DNA of 11,530 nucleotides, taken from contig JBECKQ010000305.1 in the NCBI GenBank assembly GCA_040235375.1, forward strand, positions 1 through 11,530, in the 5' to 3' direction. Positions 8,068-11,530 of the stretch are shown here, one piece after another; the stretch's first letter is position 1; the number at the start of each line of letters is the position of its first letter. The stretch is from JBECKQ01 sp040235375. Its GTDB lineage: Bacteria; Planctomycetota; Phycisphaerae; UBA1845. The notes under the pieces were generated by a model, which worked only from the letters and a program-made list of their open reading frames with translations, was not told the origin of the DNA and did not search any database. A program made the translations under genes and the position numbers.

Positions 8068-8086
8068 ATCAACGCCGATATACGTA

Positions 8087-9517
8087 ATGATGGCCGACCA
8101 ACCGAACATCCTCGTTATTGTCGTCGATTCCCTGCGCGCCGATCGCGTCGGCTGTTACGGCTACGACCGCGACACCACGCCGACCATCGACCGGCTCGCT
8201 TCGCAGGGTTGCCTGTTCGCCAGCGCGATCACCGCGGCCCCGTTCAGCCCCGCATCGTACGCGTCCATCTTCAGCAATCTGTATCCGCATCAGCACGGCG
8301 TGAACGGTGATACGGTGCGCGTTTGGCCGGACGGCTGGCCGAGGCTTCCCGAGCGCCTGAAGGAATGCGGTTACTACACGTTCTGTATTTCAAACAACGC
8401 CTTTGTCACGCGGGCGATGAACACCGGCCGCGGCTTCGACGATCTTCTGGACATGCGCGAGCCCACCTGGTACGTCCGCCAGCACGAGCGCGTCCTGCGC
8501 CGCGTGCGCAGGCATTTCGGCGATGACTGGGCCAGGCGGCTCTCCTCCAACCGCATGAACTGTTTCGTGAAGGGCGACTCCCACGAGTCGATGCGCAATA
8601 CCGCGGCGCTCATCAACGCATCGCGCGCGCCGTTCTTCGGTTTCGTCATTCTGATGGACCCGCATACGCCATACGATCGGCGGCGCACGCGATATGCGGC
8701 TAGCGCAGCGGACGTGCGGCGTTTCTTCCGCCGCTACAACAAACGGACCATGTGGGCGGAGATGATGGCCGATGGTCGCCGCCTCACCGCGGCCGAGCTT
8801 GCGGTGGTCCGCGACCTCTACGATGCCGAAACGCGACACGCCGATGACTGCATCCGCACGCTTGTCGAGCAGCTACGGGCGCAGAACCGGCTCGACAATA
8901 CCGTGCTGATCGTCACCGCCGACCACGGCGAGGCCTTCGGCGAGCAGGGCACGTGGGGCCACGGCTTTTGCCTGAACGATTGTCTCACCCGCGTACCGCT
9001 CATCATCCGTTGCCCGCGATACTGGCCCGCAGCGACACGCTTCCCCGGCCTCGTGCAATTGCATGACATCCACGACCTCGCCATGAGTCTCGCCGCCGAC
9101 GGCCGCCCCCGCATCGACAGCCACCCCTACTGTCTCACCCAGGCCGCGGATCCCGACTGGCAGGCGCGGGACGCCGTCTTCAGCGAGTTCCCCCGCCAGT
9201 CCAGAACGATCCAGTTCATGCGCGAGCGAAACCCGGCCTTCAATCCCGGCCGCTGGGATCATGACATGTGGGCCGTGCGAACGGCTGACTGGCGCTGCGT
9301 GCAGTACGACAACGGCGAAATCGCCCTTTACGACCTGCAAAACGACCCTGCGGAGCGAACCGACGTGCATCAAAACTATCCTGATGTGCTCGATACCCTG
9401 ATCGCCAGGCTGGAGGCGCATCGCTCGGATCGGCCCTTTGTGGACGAAGCCGGCCCGAAGGAGGACGTTGACGAGGCCGTTGCCGAGAGGCTCCGCGCGC
9501 TGGGTTACATCGAATGA
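8087..9517 (+). CDS. Sulfatase-fold (alkaline phosphatase superfamily) protein with a non-canonical active-site motif
   Basis: This 476-residue protein has the whole PF00884-type architecture. NILVIVVDSLRADRVGCYGY (7-26) carries Asp14 as first metal ligand, though the usual second Asp is Ser15. TPTIDRLASQG follows. The nucleophile region AAPFSPASYASIF (50-62) runs into LYPHQHGV (65-72). VTADHGEAFGEQG (276-288) supplies Asp279 and His280, and WGHG (290-293) follows. Near the C-terminus, ALYDLQNDPAERTDV is a typical sulfatase ending. Aligned by the YPHQHG anchor, the formylglycine signature Cys/Ser-x-Pro-x-Arg reads Ser54-Pro-Ala-Ser-Tyr58. The essential Arg is therefore replaced by Tyr, and no cysteine is available. 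There is no signal peptide or membrane segment, so it is predicted cytoplasmic. It may be a phosphodiesterase, phosphotransferase or other superfamily hydrolase rather than an arylsulfatase. Start: tandem ATGATG at 8087 and 8090; upstream in-frame codons offer no other start. The stop overlaps the sulfotransferase ATG (ATGA). Confidence 0.85.
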   Translation: MMADQPNILVIVVDSLRADRVGCYGYDRDTTPTIDRLASQGCLFASAITAAPFSPASYASIFSNLYPHQHGVNGDTVRVWPDGWPRLPERLKECGYYTFCISNNAFVTRAMNTGRGFDDLLDMREPTWYVRQHERVLRRVRRHFGDDWARRLSSNRMNCFVKGDSHESMRNTAALINASRAPFFGFVILMDPHTPYDRRRTRYAASAADVRRFFRRYNKRTMWAEMMADGRRLTAAELAVVRDLYDAETRHADDCIRTLVEQLRAQNRLDNTVLIVTADHGEAFGEQGTWGHGFCLNDCLTRVPLIIRCPRYWPAATRFPGLVQLHDIHDLAMSLAADGRPRIDSHPYCLTQAADPDWQARDAVFSEFPRQSRTIQFMRERNPAFNPGRWDHDMWAVRTADWRCVQYDNGEIALYDLQNDPAERTDVHQNYPDVLDTLIARLEAHRSDRPFVDEAGPKEDVDEAVAERLRALGYIE

Positions 9518-10530
9518 GCACTCGCACCCAGCATCATCAAGAAGCAGCCGGCGCCGCAGGTTCCCGCGAAGTCGACACCCGCTGCGCCGACGGGCGGCGT
9601 GCGACGCTCTTGCCGCACTTCCTGCTCGTCGGCAGCGAGAGAAGCGGCTCGACGATGCTTCGCCTCATGCTCGATCATCACCCGCAGCTATCGTGCATGT
9701 ACGAGTGCGACTTCCTGACTCGTCACTATGCCGACTGCCGCGGCCGCCCGGCCGCCGAATTGCTCGGCCGCATTAACAGTGATTGGCACTACAAGCATTG
9801 CGGAATCCCCATTCCGGCCGACACGACGTGCTATGAGGATGCCATCCAGTCGTTCTTCCGCGAGCGCGCCCAATCGACAGGCAAGCAGATCATCGGCGCG
9901 ACGTTCCACCACAACTTCGCCGGCCTGCCGGAGCTCTTCCCCGATGCGAAGTACATCCACCTGCTGCGCGACGGCCGCCCGGTGGCGTCGTCGATCGTCC
10001 AGATGGGCTGGGCCGGCAACCTGTACTGCGGGGCGCTTCAATGGCGCGACGCGATCCGCCAGGTCCGTGCGATCCAACGCCGAGTTCCGCCGGAACGCTG
10101 GCTCCAGGTCCGCTACGAAGACCTGCTGAAGGATTCCGGTGCCACCCTTGCGGCGATCTGCGACCACTTGGGCATCCCCTACAGCAGCGAAATGCTGTCG
10201 TACGATCGGGACACGACGTACTCGCGACCCGATCCCGCCAATGTTGATCGCTGGCGCCGGCTGCCGGCCCGACAACTGCGTCTCGCCGAACTCGCCGCCG
10301 GCCCGGAGCTTGAAGAGCTCGGCTACAGCCGCCTGTTCTCGTCGGCGACGGCCGGGCCGGCCAGGCGCGCGCTGCTCGTGCTGCACAATCGGTGGGGCAG
10401 AGCGAGGTTCCGCTGCCGACGTTTCGGCTTCTACCTTCTCGCGGCGCGCAAGTTCTGGAGCATTCTCGGGGTGAAGCGTGCGGCGCTCGAGCGACGCTAC
10501 GAGGCCATCCAGGAGGCGCACATCAAGTGA
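9514..10530 (+). CDS. PAPS-dependent sulfotransferase (Sulfotransfer_1/3 type)
   Basis: This 338-residue protein is predicted to move sulfate from 3'-phosphoadenosine-5'-phosphosulfate to an acceptor hydroxyl or amine, probably on the glycan made by this locus. The 5'-phosphosulfate-binding loop is LLVGSERSGSTMLR (37-50). The 3'-phosphate-binding element is YIHLLRDGRPVASSIV (147-162), with Arg152 and Ser160 at the standard eight-residue spacing. VRYEDLL (199-205) and DHLGIPY follow, then NVDRWRRL and a closing LEELGYS, all in family order. The N-terminus has about 35 polar residues before the fold and no signal peptide. The C-terminal 60 residues or so after LGYSRLF are basic and aromatic, possibly for membrane contact. 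The ATG overlaps the preceding stop (ATGA), which argues for coupled synthesis with the sulfatase-fold protein. PAPS synthesis genes are not in the window. A tyrosine-protein or lipid acceptor is possible but less likely given the neighbours. Confidence 0.9.
   Translation: MSTRTQHHQEAAGAAGSREVDTRCADGRRATLLPHFLLVGSERSGSTMLRLMLDHHPQLSCMYECDFLTRHYADCRGRPAAELLGRINSDWHYKHCGIPIPADTTCYEDAIQSFFRERAQSTGKQIIGATFHHNFAGLPELFPDAKYIHLLRDGRPVASSIVQMGWAGNLYCGALQWRDAIRQVRAIQRRVPPERWLQVRYEDLLKDSGATLAAICDHLGIPYSSEMLSYDRDTTYSRPDPANVDRWRRLPARQLRLAELAAGPELEELGYSRLFSSATAGPARRALLVLHNRWGRARFRCRRFGFYLLAARKFWSILGVKRAALERRYEAIQEAHIK
10511..10516 (+). promoter_or_regulatory. Ribosome binding site AGGAGG for the last GT2 gene
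   Basis: A full AGGAGG Shine-Dalgarno sequence sits 10 bases before the GTG at 10527, inside the last codons of the sulfotransferase (Gln-Glu-Ala). It is the best ribosome binding site in the window and supports GTG 10527 as the start of the downstream gene despite the overlap with the upstream stop. Confidence 0.75.
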
Positions 10531-11530
10531 CGGATGCCGCGCAGCAAAAGCCGACCCTTTCGGATGCAGAGGCACCGCCCATCAGCGTGGTCGTCATCGG
10601 TCGCAACGAGGGCGAGCGTTTGGTGCAGTGCCTCCAGTCGGTCCGCGCGGCCGACTATCCCCAGGACCGCATCGAGCTGATCTACGTCGACACGGCTTCG
10701 ACCGACGGAAGCCCCGAACGCGCGGCCCCGCACGCCGATCGCGTGCTGCGCATCGATCCCGATCGGCCGTGCGCCGCGGCCGCCCGCAACGCAGGTTGGC
10801 CGATCGCTCGCTACGATCTGGTTCAATTCCTCGACGGCGACACGCTGATGAATTCGGCGTGGCTGCGCACCGCGGCATCGGCCATTCGCCCGGACGGCGT
10901 CGCCTGCGTGTTCGGCCGTCGCGAGGAGGCCGATCCGACCGGCACGATCCTGCGCTACTGGACACACCTGGACTGGCGCATTCCGCCAGGCGCCGATCAG
11001 CCCTGCGGCGGCGACGTGCTCTTTCGCCGCGAAGCCCTGCGCGAGATGAACGGCTACGACGAATCGCTTATCGCCGGCGAGGAGCCCGATCTGTGCTTTC
11101 GCCTCCTGCGCACCGGCCGGTGGACGACCGCGTCGCTCGACGTGCCGATGACCGTTCACGACATCGGCGACTTCCGCTTCCGGCAGTACTGGCGCCGCGG
11201 CGTGCGCAGCGGCCACGCCTTTGCCGAGGTCGCCCTGCGACATGCGGGAAGCGGCCGCGGTTTCTGGGTCCGGCCCAACTGGCGGATCCTCGCGTGGTTC
11301 GTACTGCTGGCCGTTGCTGTGGCGGCCTCGATCGTCTGGTGGACCTCCTGGCCGATCGTCGCCTGGATTCTGTTTGTTTGCGCCCAGTACGCGCGCTATT
11401 GTTTGCGCGAACGACGGCAAACGCCGAACTGGAAGCTGGCCGCCTGGGCCGGCCTGCGGTACATCATGGCCAAGCCGCCCCAGTTTGCAGGGCTGCTGCT
11501 GTTTCTGTCGCGCAGAATCACCGGCAGAGG
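10527..11530 (+). CDS. Membrane-anchored glycosyltransferase family 2, 3'-truncated by the window edge
   Basis: The frame opens with GTG, overlapping the sulfotransferase stop (GTGA) and preceded by AGGAGG, and stays open for 334 codons to the right edge. The GT-A domain starts at ISVVVIGRNEGERL (residues 19-32). VDTASTDGS follows, then a CAAAARNAGW loop, FLDGDT with the DxD motif at Asp103-Gly-Asp105, and GYDESLIAGEEPDLCFRL with Glu186 and Asp188 near the catalytic base. FRQYWRRGVRSGHAF (about 218-232) is a QxxRW-like region. Two hydrophobic segments (about 254-272 and 275-290) then follow, so the catalytic domain is probably tethered to the inner membrane on the cytoplasmic side. This domain plan (GT2 plus C-terminal membrane helices) is common for processive or lipid-acceptor GT2 enzymes. 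The sugar and the full length are unknown because the gene continues outside the window. Confidence 0.9.
   Translation, partial: MTDAAQQKPTLSDAEAPPISVVVIGRNEGERLVQCLQSVRAADYPQDRIELIYVDTASTDGSPERAAPHADRVLRIDPDRPCAAAARNAGWPIARYDLVQFLDGDTLMNSAWLRTAASAIRPDGVACVFGRREEADPTGTILRYWTHLDWRIPPGADQPCGGDVLFRREALREMNGYDESLIAGEEPDLCFRLLRTGRWTTASLDVPMTVHDIGDFRFRQYWRRGVRSGHAFAEVALRHAGSGRGFWVRPNWRILAWFVLLAVAVAASIVWWTSWPIVAWILFVCAQYARYCLRERRQTPNWKLAAWAGLRYIMAKPPQFAGLLLFLSRRITGR

Noticed and set aside
7664..8086. Upstream in-frame extension of the sulfatase-fold gene, possibly a signal peptide
   Set aside because: The extension overlaps the GT2 gene, is highly charged and not signal-like, and no start codon lies in frame between the GT2 stop and ATG 8087.
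7006..8109. 367-codon minus-strand open frame opposite the GT2 gene
   Set aside because: It is antisense to a gene with intact GT2 motifs, shows no domain of its own, and spans two gene boundaries.

Overview
The window is one continuous stretch of a surface or secreted polysaccharide biosynthesis locus. Ten protein-coding genes, all on the + strand, fill almost every base. The first gene is cut by the left edge and the last by the right edge. I see no rRNA, tRNA, CRISPR array, insertion sequence or rho-independent terminator. The DNA is GC-rich, with strong G/C preference at third codon positions, so long open frames appear in several wrong frames. The gene content (GT4 and GT2 glycosyltransferases, Wzx-type flippase, O-antigen-ligase/Wzy-type membrane protein, BioF2/FemAB-like acyltransferase, PIG-L deacetylase, sulfatase-fold protein, sulfotransferase) would suit a Planctomycetes-like or deltaproteobacteria-like genome. 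That placement is inference from style and content; there is no phylogenetic marker here.

Layout, left to right: partial GT4 (1-795); flippase (815-2434); second GT4 (2431-3663); GNAT/FemAB-like acyltransferase (3660-4811); PIG-L deacetylase (4835-5707); Wzy/ligase-like membrane protein (5711-7093); GT2 rhamnosyltransferase-like enzyme (7090-8034); sulfatase-fold protein (8087-9517); PAPS-dependent sulfotransferase (9514-10530); partial membrane-anchored GT2 (10527 to the right edge). Five of the nine junctions are 4-base stop/start overlaps (ATGA, GTGA, TTGA, ATGA, GTGA). The other gaps are 19, 23, 3 and 52 bases. This points to a single, translationally coupled transcription unit that extends past both edges. 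The 52-base gap before the sulfatase-fold gene is the only one with room for a signal, and it holds a possible small hairpin.

Working model: the cytoplasmic GT4 and GT2 enzymes build a lipid-linked repeat unit. The deacetylase and acyltransferase may remodel an amino sugar (remove acetyl, add another acyl group). The sulfotransferase may decorate the glycan with sulfate. The flippase exports the unit, and the Wzy/ligase-like protein polymerises it or transfers it. The initiating phosphoglycosyltransferase, the outer-membrane export and chain-length proteins and the nucleotide-sugar pathway are not in the window. The most unusual gene is the sulfatase-fold protein. It keeps the alkaline-phosphatase-superfamily frame but has Ser-Pro-Ala-Ser-Tyr where sulfatases have Cys/Ser-x-Pro-x-Arg, it lacks a signal peptide, and it is translationally coupled to the sulfotransferase.
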